Shown here piece after piece: positions 22,628 through 34,993 of a stretch of 64,000 bases of DNA. The notes under the pieces were generated by a model that was not told the origin of the DNA, made no database searches, and was given only the letters and a program-made list of their open reading frames with translations. The DNA is from Erodium maritimum (Eukaryota; Streptophyta; Magnoliopsida; Geraniales; Geraniaceae): positions 69,099,879 through 69,163,878 of the forward strand of contig OY997595.1 in assembly GCA_963921825.1 (NCBI GenBank), written 5' to 3'. Position numbers and translations under genes: made by a program. How positions within the stretch are numbered: position 1 is the first letter of the stretch; every line of letters begins with the position of its first letter.

Positions 22628-23457
22628 CAGGGGCGGAACCATAACTTTTTTTAGGGGTAGCCATCGACATTTCCAAAATTTACTACCAACTTTGCAGAAA
22701 TATCCTTAAATCTCTGTTTAGCCACCTGTGAAGACTTCCTAGACTAGAGTTCGGAATGCAACAGGCTTTCCAGGCGACACATGAACAGTTGTCTTTCCGT
22801 TTCTTTTTCAAGCAATAGCTACTGTTTATTACTTGGTAGATCAAACAATCTGGCTGTTCTCAAGCCAATGCTATATCTAATAACTTTGTTGGGAGGAATC
22901 AGTCTTCAAATGTATTTTATTTTCTACTGAAGCCTTTTGTCTTGTCAATATAGTTTATAGTCATTGATTTGCCTCCAAGGTGTCGTGGATGTGAGCAACA
23001 AAAGCTAGAGTGAAACCATTGAATTTTGTTTTCAGTCCCTTATGTAATGAAAAATTAAAACTTAATCAATGAAATTTAGTATATGGTTCCAACATATACA
23101 TTTTTAACAGTTTTATGAAAATATGCTAAAAAGCTTAAAATATCATGTTGCTTCTAGTTAACAACATCGCCATCAGATGTTCCAAATAGGAATCAAAATG
23201 ATGCTCATTGGGTCACAAAGACATACCAGACCATGCCTATAATGCTAGTTTCATATCAGAGCAATCAACACAGATGTTTGCATCATTTTGCAACCCACTG
23301 CAACAATAATAATAAAGCCTAAATGAGCAGGATGTTCCAGGTCAGAAAAGAGGGTGTTCCAAATAGGAATCGGACCCGGGTTGAAGCCTAAATACACAGG
23401 AGTCTTTAACTACCAAGTCATTTTTTCATCTCTAAACAACCTCTGGTTCCGCCCCTG
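22628..23457. mobile_element. Non-autonomous hAT transposon in the BTB gene intron
   Basis: The 830-bp element has terminal inverted repeats CAGGGGCGGAACCA at both ends and a perfect 8-bp duplication GAAACAAC (22,620-22,627 and 23,458-23,465). Both features are hallmarks of the hAT superfamily. There is no transposase. It lies between the probable first exon and the BTB exons. Confidence 0.93.
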
Positions 23458-24151
23458 GAAACAACCCATGACATTTGGTTCTAGTATAAGCAATCTTAAA
23501 CCCAGAAAAGAAACAGAAGCAGGCAAGAAATCGAAAAAGAAAATGCGACGACGATATGGTTTCTGGGTATGCAAGCTATCGAACCCATACATCAATAATC
23601 AAGTTCCGCAACAAGAAATTCAGATAAACCATAATACAATCAAACCCCCAAAATCCCCAAAGTTTGTAGACTAACCTTCTTCGCCGGATTGATCATTGAG
23701 TCCGACGATTTGCAAGCTCACCTTCCAATCTGTGTGGTCGGGACGTTTCTGCATTGTGAATTAGAATGGGCCGTGAGGTTTGGGAATCGGAAAGGGGAGG
23801 AAGGGAGGATTGTAGGGTTTAGGATCGGAAAGGGGAAGAAGAAAGGATTAGAACGGAGGAATGTGAACTGTTCAGAGAGAGGCGAAGTACTGAGGCGCGG
23901 GAAAAAAATGTCTCTCCAAAATAAAAGAGATTGTAAGTTAACGATATAAATCATCCATATTTTTTTATTATTTTTTAAAATATCAAATATTCTGATATTT
24001 TGAAAGGAACTTATTCACATTTTTAAAAAGCAATGTAGTAAAATTAGTATATTACACTTAAAAATTAAATTAATAATAATTTCATCCTTATATATATTTT
24101 TTTATTTTCCCAAATATCCCCTAGATTTTTTTAATTCAATGGTAAACCTAG

Positions 24152-24153
<2 letters not shown>

Positions 24154-24221
<68 letters not shown>
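24154..24221. repeat. (TA)34 microsatellite
   Basis: This is a pure TA dinucleotide run in intergenic DNA. Confidence 0.95.
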
Positions 24222-24225
<4 letters not shown>

Positions 24226-24459
24226 AAAATGTTTCATGCTTTGTTAGGGCTCGGTTATACAGTTTCTAGATGGCTAGTCTGTGTTTGATACTTTACCTAT
24301 CTGTCCTACCATTAAGGTCCCTGAGTTGTCTCTGGACCTTCGTACTTGATTAATGTTTTCCCGAAAGATCGATTGACCCTAGGTATCCAGAAAAGCTCCA
24401 ATATCAGTAATGTGGTGCTTGATGTGTCGGTTTCCCCGCTAGTCCCTCTCATTTTGAAC

Positions 24460-25300
24460 TAATTGGCCACATTCCGGGTGTTCAATCTAAGTGTTTTCGA
24501 ATCGGAATTATATTGGTCCTGGTCTAGTGTCTTCTGCCAAGAGTCGAAGTAATATGGGCATATGATCTGAGGTGGTATAACTCGTATTGTGTAGTGATGC
24601 CCGTCGAAATCGGATTCCTGCCTGTGGGGACATGAAAGTTGTATCAAGTCGTATTTCCAATCGTGATTGCATGCTGAAAAGCCTTAATGAGTGCCATAGG
24701 ATATGGATTACCACCCGTTCCTCGATCGGGTGGAGTATTCCGTTGAAGTCGCCCATAAGTACTTACTCCGATGAAGCTTGGACCTGCGCTACCTGACGGA
24801 GGAGGGTCCAAGTTCGATGTCGGTGCTCCTTAACCGTTTCCTCGTATATGCCTGTGAAGCGAAAAGCCCTGTCTTGTTGGAACCAGACTTGTGTGTCTAT
24901 ATGGGATTGGTGTTCATGCAAGACCTCAACCCTACAACGTGCCGATCAGAACAACACGATCCCGCCCTTATTGCTTGTCCCCGATTCCCCCGTAGCCACA
25001 TGTCTTATTAAACCCGTTCCCCATGGAAACCCAGAGAACGAAGAAGGATCGCAAGACGGGATCATGATTTTCTAGCTTCCACATGCCGAGTTTCGGTCAG
25101 GAAAGCGATATCCATCTTGAGTCGGGACTCTAGGTCTTTAAGTTGCATGTGAGCAGTATTATCAAAAGAGAAATGGAGAGAGAAGATCAGCGCTTACTCG
25201 AAGACGTGGAGGACTTAAGGCGAAGGCAGACGAAATTAGGAGGATCACGATCAGGAGAATCGTGCACTGATGATCAGGCGAACCCTAAGATTTCGTATGA
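24460..25300 (-). pseudogene. LINE ORF2 fragment: endonuclease domain
   Basis: The minus strand contains the APE-type endonuclease signature order of plant L1 elements: FRFTGIYEE, then after an in-frame stop LMGDFNGILHP, then an (R)LDTTF segment and TSDHMPILLRLL. SDH is the conserved catalytic triplet near the domain end. The reverse transcriptase that should follow is missing and the frame is interrupted, so this is a truncated dead copy. Confidence 0.65.
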
Positions 25301-26270
25301 TAGTCTCTCGTAATCATGTTCTTTTTCCCCTTATTTACCTTAAAGTATACACACTTCTTACATGATTCTGATCATACATTTATTTGGATTATGAGTCATT
25401 GTGTTAGTTACTTGATTTCGTCCACAGGCAACCCCTAAAAAGAAAGGAAAATTTTCGTTAATATAAATTAAAGTAAACAACTCAGCTTATAATATATCAT
25501 CTTGAAAATCACTCATCTCGAAGGTTTTTTCTCTTTTCCTCCCCTTTCTCCATGACGCCACTTACGTCCACCATTCATCTGTGATATCCATTGTCCACCA
25601 TCCACGTGTCTAGCCCTCCTTTCTCCTCAACTCTTGAGTCTCATGAAAAATTTGACGTTCAGTTGGGTTTTGATGTTGCTCGGGAGATGCCCCCGAGCAT
25701 GTTCTCGGCCTTCATTAAGCCGATCAGGGCACAGAGGAAATCCACTAGACCATCTCTGGTCTATCTCTCACTGCTTCTTGTTGTTGTACCGATAGACTTC
25801 ACTGTGACTGTCTTGTCGTCATTGTCACGGTGTTGTCGTGGATCAACAATAAGAGCTCCTATTGATCCAAACAATATTGAGTCTGAGGACAAGAAACCGG
25901 ATGTGTTAGAGGAGGCAACCCCCGCCCTGTCAGAGTCTGGCACCACTCGACCCTAAGCGAACTTCTTTGCCTAGTGTTCTCATTGGATGCCAAGCATCCT
26001 TATCGCTTCCATTTAGGGGTCTCCATCGAGGGACCAACGTTTTCGATAGAAAACATGAGATCTTCCAAGTCGAGTCAGGAAAAGTACAAGAAGAGTTACA
26101 GTCGTGCGATCATCGGAAAAAAGATCCACCCCTCAGAAGTCACCTGGAATAGCCGGTCAATTTAGTTATAGTGCTCCCGTCTTGAACTCGTTGTTCGAAA
26201 CTATATTATTCCTCGTTATCTTTCATATCAATGAAATTTATTTATATGCTAAAAAAAACTAAACGACTAA
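25301..26270 (+). mobile_element. Probable retroposed fragment ending in poly-A
   Basis: From about 25,590 the DNA becomes GC-richer with short open frames (25,591-25,956). It ends in a T-rich trailer and an A run (GCTAAAAAAAACTAAAC near 26,250). It resembles the 3' end of a LINE-type element in plus orientation. I found no convincing target duplication and no domain. Confidence 0.35.
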
Positions 26271-27838
26271 GTCTAACATTTTTTTAAAGGATAACTCTAC
26301 TTATTAATCTTGTACTTTAGCTCATTTACGCCTTTAAGTATGTTCAATCTTTCGTTGCATATCATAACCTTGTCTATTCAGACTTGCTTAGAAAATGACG
26401 GAGTTGAGAGATTTGTTAGTTTGCTTCACATGTGAGAAACACATGATTGACTACTTCCAAATATTGAAAATATCCATTTTACCCTTTCCTCCATGTTCAT
26501 CTTCATCCTCCAACTCCAAATTAAAATCATCAAATAACATAATATCATACCACCTATGGGAAACACTCTCAAGTTAAGCTAAAGAGCTGCAGAGAACGCC
26601 AATTGCCTTTGTTCGGCACCCTTGAGAAGTCAAGAACCAACCAAGTTAAGAGTTGGTATTCTAATTTTACACCCAAACCAACATCTAAAACTACCAAATT
26701 CATAATAATCCATGACAGTTGCACTCTATAGACTCCATGATGTGTTATCTTCCGGACAACATTTTGGGTCAATTGGCCTCATATATAATAAAATTAAAGC
26801 TTCCTACTTCGCTTTTTTTCCATTTTCAGCAGAAAAATAAAGTCTATATTCAAATGAAACAACCAGATGATTAGGATGGCAAATGGACGGGTATGGGCGG
26901 AGATCATGATCCCCATTTCTGCCCACATCTGTTCCGTATTTATTTTTGACCCATCTTTACTCCACCGTATCTTTACTCAATGCCTATTGGAATACCTACG
27001 AATACCCATTTCCGTCCATACAAACGATTAGGTAAAAAACACACCTTTAACCATATTTGATTACATCAATCGAATCCATGTTTGATAAACTCATTTATAA
27101 AAACTTGTTCGATTGATATAGTATGTACCCACGGAGGATAAAGAGGAAAGGACCGAACACTTTATCGTTGAACCACAACTTCAAACGATTTCCCGTTTCA
27201 ACTAAAGAAATAGAAAAATGTAGGATTTGATGTTCAGAGGTGCACTTTTGTCATTTTACAGCTCAAACTAACCAATCTCAACCCGAACGAAATCCATCAT
27301 TTCGTATTAAAGTGTGGAAAATCAGGATAGGATCTACAACGAAAGGTCGATCTTAATTATAACTTGTGTCTTTTTAAAATTTAATAACTCTTTGTTATTT
27401 GGATTTGATTGGACTCGAATTAACGTCACTGAAATTATGGACCTGGATGGGCCTGTTCTGTGACATTGAATCGGGCCGGGCTCTCGATTGATTCTGTTCC
27501 CGGACTCAAAATGTCGGCAAGGCCCATAAAAAGACCACACGAGTGGTGACTTTGTAATCATTGACCTTAGACCACCAGACGAATGGAAAAGGAAAAGTAG
27601 GTGGGATCGAACTTACTTACTTTGGTATGGCTGATTAGTCCACTAAACATTATTCTTTAGTGTAAATTAAAGTAAACAAATCCCACTTGCAATACTTAAT
27701 CCGTGTACTCAACTTTGAGGCAGAAAAATAATATATTATGTTACATTATTATCAAAACATTAATTGCCTATGGGTATATGAGATGGGTTTTGTATGAATC
27801 TTAACAGAGGTATGATTGTTTGATAAATACTTTAAAAC
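26271..27838. other. Intergenic, no gene seen
   Basis: This is A/T-rich DNA. Around 26,875 there is a phrase (AGGATGGCAAATGGACGGGT) of the kind found at ends of hAT-like MITEs, but no partner end was found. No reading frame has a recognisable domain. Confidence 0.45.
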
Positions 27839-27851
27839 ATCATTACCAACT

Positions 27852-29325
27852 TTTTTTTTTTGAAAAGTAGGAAATGCATTAAAAATGCTAAGTAACCGAT
27901 ACAAGTGGTGGATTGAAAGTCCTGAGAACAGAATAAGTCTAGGCCTTCCGTAGGATACCCGGCGCTCTGAACTCGTAGAAATAGCCTACTTTGCATCTTA
28001 GACAACGATAAAAGTTCCTACGATCAACATGATCCAAATAAACTAAGCATTCCAAACGAAAAGTAACTAACCAAATCCAACCGAACTTAAAACAGTAGCA
28101 AACATAATATAAAATTAAACTAAGTGCTTGTATGGTGGTTTCCCTGAGACTTCCTCACACCAGCAGTCCCGGGTCTGTAGGTATAGGTCGTGACAGACCC
28201 TTCACACTACCACTCGGGCCTCTCATTCCTCCGTTGGATGTTGCGACACCTCCAGTTGCGGCTCCCGATCTCCCTCCTCATCCCGTTTTTGAGGTTGGGG
28301 TACTATCTGCAGCCCTCGCAGTTGGTTCTGCTCCTCCCTTATACCTGCACAGAGATCAGTATTATCGTCTTCCTCCCGTCCATCCTGACCCCGGGTAGTA
28401 CTTCTGATAGCGGTTCCCATTGTCCTGCCCCCTTTTCGGATACGAGGGTGGGGCCCAAGTACCGGACTAAAACGCCTTAGCCCTCGGTGGCATGCTTTCG
28501 GATACATGTGTTTCATCTCCCTTCTCCTCTGTTGTATCTCATCCTTGTTGTATGGAGAAGCTCGTGGAGGCGATGGTGTCCAACCCACTGCAGCATGGGG
28601 AAGGGGAGACTCCAAAGCAGCCGGTTGTGTGACAACATTGTGATCCTCATAGTTTGACGAGGATCGATTCTCCGAGGAAGAAACAGCACCCGTAGATCCT
28701 AGCAAATAAACCATGCCCGAGAGGACATTTGTCAGGGAACGGGCTCACGCCGCCAGAATAATATCGACCAATTGACTATTGGACTCAATGTTCCCGGCTG
28801 CTAGGGTTTCCCCTAAAGGAGCTACCGGAGGTAGGATCGGAACAGTGATCGCCTCGATGATTGGATCACACTCCCCCGCTGATCAGTCAACCGGGGCCTT
28901 TGGTTGAGGGTGACCCTCGCCAGCATCAGAAAGTAGGGTTTCCCCGAGGTGAGATCAGTTGCTACGGTTATAGACACGACAACCATTTTCCTTCACCGGA
29001 TCCGGGAGTGGACTCACTGGTTCCCTCAGGAGTTCCACATCGAACCCCTTATCGTCACTGGATAGTTAATTGTTCGCCGGCGATCACGTCATCATAGTAG
29101 AAGCAATCGGCTTAGGGTTTCAAAAACGTACGGACCGAAAATCAACAGAAAGAGAAAAAATGTGGTTGAAGTGGAGCGTGGAAGAAGAGGAGCAGCACCC
29201 TGCAGACGGAGAGGCGCGGGTCTAAAACGTGGTGGTCGGCGTTATCAACGAAGAAGAGACGTATGAGGGCTTTGAAATCCTAATTGAATCGCTAACGATG
29301 TTTTTCGGTGGGTCGACTTGGAATT
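27852..29325 (-). mobile_element. LINE-derived insertion with 13-bp target duplication
   Basis: The element is on the minus strand. Its poly-A tail appears as a T run at 27,851-27,860, and ATCATTACCAACT flanks it at 27,839-27,851 and 29,326-29,338. The minus frame at 28,223-28,714 encodes 163 residues, rich in Arg, Pro and Glu, like the C-terminal tail of LINE ORF1 proteins. ORF2 is absent, so this is an internally deleted or ORF1-only copy. Confidence 0.75.
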
Positions 29326-29338
29326 ATCATTACCAACT

Positions 29339-30922
29339 CAAATGGTTGAGTTTGATAATTCTGTGAAATATTATATTCTCATTATTAACACATAGATGTG
29401 AATGAGATTGTATGTGATAGGTTTGCGAGACTCGGCTCGATATTGTAATTGTGATTTTAATTTCAATCAAACACATATTCATAAATTCAAAACGGATTTG
29501 TCAGGTTCCCTTGTTTTCGTTCTAAAGCCTTCATGCTGATTGAGACTACAGTGGCGGCGGAGCAAGTGGTTTCGGACAAGCTCAAATTAACAAAACTGTC
29601 CGAAAAAAGCAGCAACAATGTCCTGGACGTACGTATCATGAAGATCTAGAGAGCGAGTGAGTGACACCGCCTTCGATCATTATGTAAAATCAGTGCTATC
29701 GAACATCTAAGTGCGCGTGGCTCGGAGTGCCTGTTCCATGGTTAATGATTATCACTGTCCGAACAACAGTACTGAAGGGCAGATAGATGAGTAGTTACGA
29801 TTACGAAGTTGACAAACTTACTGTTTTCAGACAGAAGTAGTTGAAGTATAAAGTTACTTATGGCGTAACTAAACTAAGTATGTTCTTCGAATTTGGACTT
29901 AGTAGTTTGTGAGATGCGTTGAAACATTGGAAATCCGGTTTTGTTTAAAGGCTTAAATTGATAGATAATTTTTTTATAAAACAGGCGATAGAAGAATTTT
30001 ATTCATGATATCACGAAATTGGGTCAAAAATCCTAGGCTCGAGAATATGTCTGAGAGTCTCGTACATTTCTCGACGTTTTTGGACTCGTAGAAAGAGTTT
30101 AATTTGCATCGTAAACAAGAACATTCAACACCAATATGAAGCATTGGTTGCAGCGTTGTTTGCTTTTGTCGTGCTTCGGTGCCGCTATTGATTCCCTTTT
30201 GCCTCCCTACCGTATGAAGTGTTTATGACCTCTCTTTTGTGCCATCATACCGTCATCGTTCATCCTAGACTCCCTGATGTCGCGCACCCTGCACAGTTTC
30301 TCCCTGGTTCTCTACCTCAATGGTCAGGCTTCCCGGTCTCGGATGAGCTTGGCAGCCACCACAGAAGGTCAAGACAACCTCCGAAAAAGGCTATTAGAAC
30401 CTTGCATCTGTTTAATTGTACTAATCGTCGTGATTATGTATTGTCCTTCTAATTGTCTTAGGAGCTTGTTTAAGATTAACATGTCAGAACACCTGTCAGT
30501 TGATAAGAGTCTCGGTTTTGTTTTGGATGCATTCCCATTAGTTATATTACCGTATATGTATATATTGACATTAATTGATGAATGTGACATCACCCTGTAC
30601 TCAATAACAAATTATTTAAACATGATACTAAGCTCAAAAAATTACTAATGATACAAGATGTGATTAGGAGGAATAATTTTGAAGAAAAAGGAAGGTCCAC
30701 CACGTGGATTATTTTATTTCGTAAACGAAAATAAAAAAACAAATAAAAGACAAGCCATCAAATTCCTGGGGCGAAGTGTCGGTGGTGGAGAAGAAGAAAA
30801 CAAATCACATTTAAGCAACTGCTACGCATCTCCATCTCTCAAGCTCATCGGTTCTATATTATCAGCTCAGCTGCCTCTGGATCTCGCTCTTCATCAATCT
30901 CTGACCGCCGCCGACGAGAGAT
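29339..30922. other. Intergenic region and MSR promoter
   Basis: Near 29,970-30,110 a T-rich start and text similar to 27,940-28,010 mark another minus-strand LINE 3' end. Short frames at 30,219-30,648 have no recognisable domain. About 30,640-30,922 should contain the promoter and 5' UTR of the MSR gene. I see no clear TATA box at a fixed distance. Confidence 0.45.
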
Positions 30923-33900
30923 ATGGGCGTGGATTTGAGGCAGGTGGTGGCCGGAATCCTGACGATCACCATGTTCGTAATGCTCGGCCGCATGATCAAG
31001 AGAGACCATTTTGATTCCCTCGAAGTGAGCGCTCCTCAATTTCACCGTTCCTCGATCCCTTCTCGTTCGATTTCAACTCGCTGATTGCATTGCTGTGTGC
31101 CATCGATTCAATTTCCCATTTGATTAGAATTATCTCCTTCGTTTCTGTGCTCGAAATGTAGATCAGGTCACCGTTTAATTGTATTCGTGTTTGAATCGTG
31201 ATTTGTTTCTTACCCTATATTTTTTTGTCGCTGAATCATGATGGGTTGAGTGAATTGATATGAAATTTTACATCTCGCGCTTTTGATTTGTATTCTGGGT
31301 AATTGTAGTCTCGAGTGCTTTATGTATTTAGTTCGGATTTGGTCAGGCAAATGGGTTTGATGAATTGGGCTGACAAGATTATGAATGTATTTTTTGTTTG
31401 CTTAAATTTGTTGTGTTTGGCTACATTTTCTCAGCTACCAAACATTCCTTTACAGTGTTTTGGTTTCTGGGTAATTGTAGTCTCAAGTGCTTTATGTATA
31501 TAGTTCCCATTTGGTCAGGCAAATGGGTTTGGTGAATGGGGGCTGACATGATTATGAATGTATGTTTTGTTTGATTAAATTCATTGTATTTGGCTACATT
31601 TTCTCAGCTACCAAACATTCCTTTATAGTGTTTTTGTCTTTTCTTCTCTTTTACTCAAGGGATCTGAGTATTTATTGCTGAGTAATTGCTATTTGAGAGT
31701 TATATCCTGCTGGAAAATAAGTTAATATGTTATGAATGTTTATGATCTCCAATCAGTTCATGAATTACTTACTCTTTTCCCCTATATTCTGTAGGAGACT
31801 CTTCCAGGAACAGGTATGTATGAAACTAGCAAGGTTGCAGAGCAGATCCATAGCTCAGTTTCTAAGAATGGTAAAGGGCCATGGAAGGCAGATGACCAAG
31901 AGCTAAAACAATGTTGGACCAATCCGGCTTCAGGTAAGTTGATTCATATGCAATTACGGAATCCCTTAACTAAATCGGTTTTGTAATTAACTATTTATGC
32001 TTCTTCGTTCTTATCTTAACTATCTTTTTGTTTGTTGCTTTGATTGCCAGAGGATAATATAGAGCAGTCAAAAGGATTTGTCACGTTCTCATTGACTCAT
32101 GGCCCTGAGTATCACGTTTCACAGGTACCCGAATCAACCACTTGGCCTTGGTTTATTGATCTTTGGGGTAACTTCATTAACACACCCACTTTGACCTTTG
32201 TTTATCAACACACCTTAAAGGCCGGTGCGTATCAATTACACTGTCACCTTTCGCTATCATAAAAAAACCACTAACAAATCGGGTTTTCGACCTGAAACAG
32301 GGGATTTTGGTGTAAAACCACTATCATAAAAAAAACACCGAAGAATCGGCGGCCGAAAAAAGGGTGTTTTTTAATGCAAAATTCACATTTCAGGTTTTTT
32401 TTTTATGATAGCAAAAGGTGACAGTGTGTTATTGATACACACTGACCTTTACGGTGTGTTATTGATAACTAAAGGTCAAAGTGGGTATGTGAATGATGTT
32501 TTTCCTTGATCTTTTTATCAACTAAACCTACTGAAGCTACACCCGGAATTTTAATTGTGATGATCATAAGCTTGTTTTATTTGTAACATAAGTTAGAAAA
32601 CGAAACATTAGGGAAAAGTTTTCCCTATTGTTTCGTTTTCTAACTTATGTTTCTTCATAGGGTCACATCGATATCCTTGTTCCTCAACCAGTTCAGTGTT
32701 GATTATTTGAGTTGCTGCCATTGTTAATCTGTCACTTAACTGTGAAGCTCTCGTTTTAATCGAATCTCTTTTTATTAATTTCCCCGGTGATTGTGTTCCT
32801 CAGGTTGCTGATGCAGTAGTTGTGGCAAGGTATCTAGGAGCAACCCTTGTGCTGCCCGATATCAGGGGTAGCAATCCAGGTGATAAGAGGTCAGTTCTAA
32901 ATGAACTCTATATAAGAAAGGGATAATTGCAAAGAAGCACCCTGAGGTATTCATTTTTTTGCAACTTGTAGCCCTCTTCATTCATAATTACAAAAAAGTA
33001 CTCTGAACGTGTCTTATTATTTCAATTTGTTTAAAAATGAAGGTTTTACCCTTACCGTCAATAGTTAAAAAATAATAAGTAAAAAGAAAGAAAAAAAGTT
33101 CGAATTTCGGTATCCTTTAATTTTCTTTCTCTTTGTGTCATGCAAAGAGTAAGAAAGATATGAAAATTTGGATTTTTTCTTCTTTAATTCTTATTTTTAA
33201 ATTTAAGTTTTCAAGGTTAAAATCATCATCTTGAAACAATTTATATAAAATGCAACAAAAAGACAAGTTCATGGCATTTTTTTTGCAACGATCAAAGAAG
33301 AGAGCTACGACTTTCAGAAAGTGAATACCTCGGGGTACTTTTTTGCAATTATCCATACAAGAAAACAAAATGTATATCGTGAATTTGAAGAAACTATTTC
33401 TTTTTTTTTTACCTAACATTTAACGAAACTTTCAGGAACTTCGAAGAGATATACGATCTTGAGAAGTTTATGCAGAGCCTAGATGGAGTGGTCAGAGTGG
33501 CAAAAGAGTTACCCAGTGAAATATCAGCACGAAACCTCGCTGTTGTGAAAGTCCCTAACCGGGTAACAGAGGATCACATAGCTGACCATATTGAGCCTGT
33601 TTTTAGAACTAACGGCAATATAAGGCTAGCAACTTATTTCCCTTCGGTGAACATGAGAAAGAACGAAAAAAAGAGTAACATTGACTCAGTTGCGTGTTTG
33701 GCAACGTTTGGGACTCTGGAGCTACAACCAGAGGTTCAGGAAGTTGTTGACTCGATGGTCGAGAGGCTTAGGACTCTGAGTAGAAAGTCTGGAGGCCGGT
33801 TTGTTGCTGTGGACTTGAGGGTCGATATGCTGGAGAAGAAGGGTTGTGAGGGATTGAAGAGTTGTTATAATGCTGAAGAGGTTGCTCAATTTCTCAGGCA

Positions 33901-34993
33901 TATTCGATTCGATAAGGACACCGCAGTGTATATGACTCAATCAAGATGGCATGATAGCCTCGATGCTCTCAAGGGTTATTTTCCCAAGGCTTATACAAAG
34001 GTATGATCCATTTTCTTTTTGGGTAAATTGCACATAACTACCTTCATGAATTGTCCTCAAAGACATAATGCTATGGTAAATTCCCTCAAACACATGACGC
34101 CATCAGTAAATTTTCTACAAACACACAAGACTATCCTTATGAATTTCTACGCACAAAATAGACAAAAACCACTAACTTTTTTTTCCTTTGTCAAATGACT
34201 TACACGTGAGGGTAAATTTTAAAATATTCCAAAGCTACTCACTTTTGTGCTTTACTCTTCCTATTTCAATTTGATTCCGTTCTCAGAGTCCTCCATGGAA
34301 TCATGTTGAAATAAGGAGATTAAAAGATGAGAATGAGTAGTTTTGGATATTATAACATTTTAAACTCGTGTGACAAAAAAACAAAAAATTTGTTGGTTTC
34401 CGTCTATTTTGTGCTATGGTGATACATGGAAATTCAAACGGGCAGTCACGTGTCAAGGAAAATTGACCATGGGGTCATGTGCTTGTGTACAATTCATAAA
34501 GATAGTTAGTGCAAGTAACCCTTTTTCCTATCTGCGACATTAACATTCTTTTATCGTTTCATTGATAAAACTATGTGTCTTTTATAAACTTTTCCCTTTT
34601 ACAAGAAATTTATATGTATGAATGCTCCTAAATGGACTATCTTGATGATTTTGATACTACTAGACCAACTCTGTGATTCTGAAACTCTCTGGTTGCATCC
34701 ATGAACTACTGCAGGAAGGCATAATGCCCGAGGATCGAAAATCGAAATTCCTTGATTCTGAAGAATCTGAATTGGAAAAGGTGATAGACTTCTACATATG
34801 TTCACAGAGTGATGCATTTGTACCAGCCATCTCCGGGTTATTCTATGCCAATGTAGCCGGTAAGAGGATTGCTTCTGGTAGGACTCAGATACTTGTTCCT
34901 GGTGACATTTCAAGCCCCAAAGCCAACGCCAACGACTTCATCTCTCCTTATGTCTCGAAGAAGAACCACTTGGCCTATTCGTGTTTTTGCTAA
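30923..34993 (+). CDS. MSR: Mannan-synthesis-related protein (GT106, O-fucosyltransferase-like)
   Basis: Six exons fit in phase: 30923-31024, 31795-31933, 32051-32124, 32804-32889, 33436-34000 and 34715-34993, giving 414 residues, close to the family's usual length. The N-terminus MGVDLRQVVAGILTITMFVM is a signal-anchor for a type II Golgi protein. It is followed by a short stem and the catalytic region (VVVARYLGATLVLPDIRG, YFPSVNMRKNEKKSN, FVAVDLRVDMLE, VPAISGLFYANVAGKRIASG). Arabidopsis MSR1 and MSR2 support glucomannan synthesis in the Golgi. Exon 6 could also begin at an upstream in-frame AG near 34,661, adding 18 residues; the shorter form fits the family better. Introns 3, 4 and 5 carry MITEs. 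Intron 1 has a 172-bp tandem duplication. Confidence 0.9.
31297..31636. repeat. 172-bp tandem duplication in MSR intron 1
   Basis: Two consecutive copies begin GGGTAATTGTAGTCTC at 31,297 and 31,469 and end with CTACCAAACATTCCTTTA. They differ at a modest number of positions. Confidence 0.85.
32195..32497. mobile_element. Fold-back MITE in MSR intron 3
   Basis: The arms are nearly complementary over about 90 bp. The left arm reads CACACCCACTTTGACCTTT...CTATCATAAAAAAA and the right arm TTTTATGATAG...AAAGGTCAAAGTGGG. No coding capacity exists. The family is unclear because the target duplication is too short to see. Confidence 0.65.
32585..32651. repeat. 33-bp inverted repeat with almost no loop
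   Basis: The left arm AACATAAGTTAGAAAACGAA (continuing to 32,617) and the right arm (32,618-32,651) are complementary with one clear mismatch and no spacer. In intron RNA this would form a long hairpin. It may be a tiny MITE or the scar of one. Confidence 0.85.
32920..33354. mobile_element. MULE-type MITE in MSR intron 4
   Basis: The inverted ends are GGGATAATTGCAAAGAAGCA and TGCAATTATCC, complementary for about 40 bp with a few mismatches. They are flanked by ATATAAGAAA and ATACAAGAAA, a 10-bp target duplication with one change. Confidence 0.75.
34024..34519. mobile_element. MULE-type MITE in MSR intron 5
   Basis: The left end GGGTAAATTGCACATAACTA and the complement of the right end (GGGTTACTTGCACTAACTAT) match with scattered changes, and the AATTGT words inside also pair. 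Both flanks are T-rich, so the target duplication cannot be defined. Confidence 0.6.

Larger units (their letters stand above)
14516..23754 (-). pseudogene. BTB/POZ-BACK protein, POB1/LRB family, disrupted by a retrotransposon
   Basis: Minus-strand exons consistent in phase are: probable first exon 23676-23754 (MQKRPDHTDWKVSLQIVGLN), 21747-21817 and 21572-21632 (BTB, FSNWVFGSPKVVDVQIPDS), 21218-21488 (end of BTB, KFGVENCINHCHRLL), 20962-21131 (BACK, LAGIEALLSSDDLEVKSED) and 14516-15158 (C-terminal POB1/LRB region, ERAYKYRPITVIDFE to FLYLRAEI). One or more exons between 21,817 and 23,676 remain unplaced. Family members are nuclear substrate adaptors of CUL3 ubiquitin ligases, acting for example on photoreceptors and their partners. 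Here the BACK exon is split by a 5.8-kb chromovirus in the same orientation. Across the empty site the frame reads LIRF-PLMSSF, matching the family's LIRFPYM, so the gene was intact before insertion. No other lesion is visible. The allele is predicted to be null or truncated. Confidence 0.82.

Noticed and set aside
30219-30648. Two overlapping plus frames upstream of MSR
   Set aside because: There is no domain and no splice support, and the region continues LINE-like trailer sequence.
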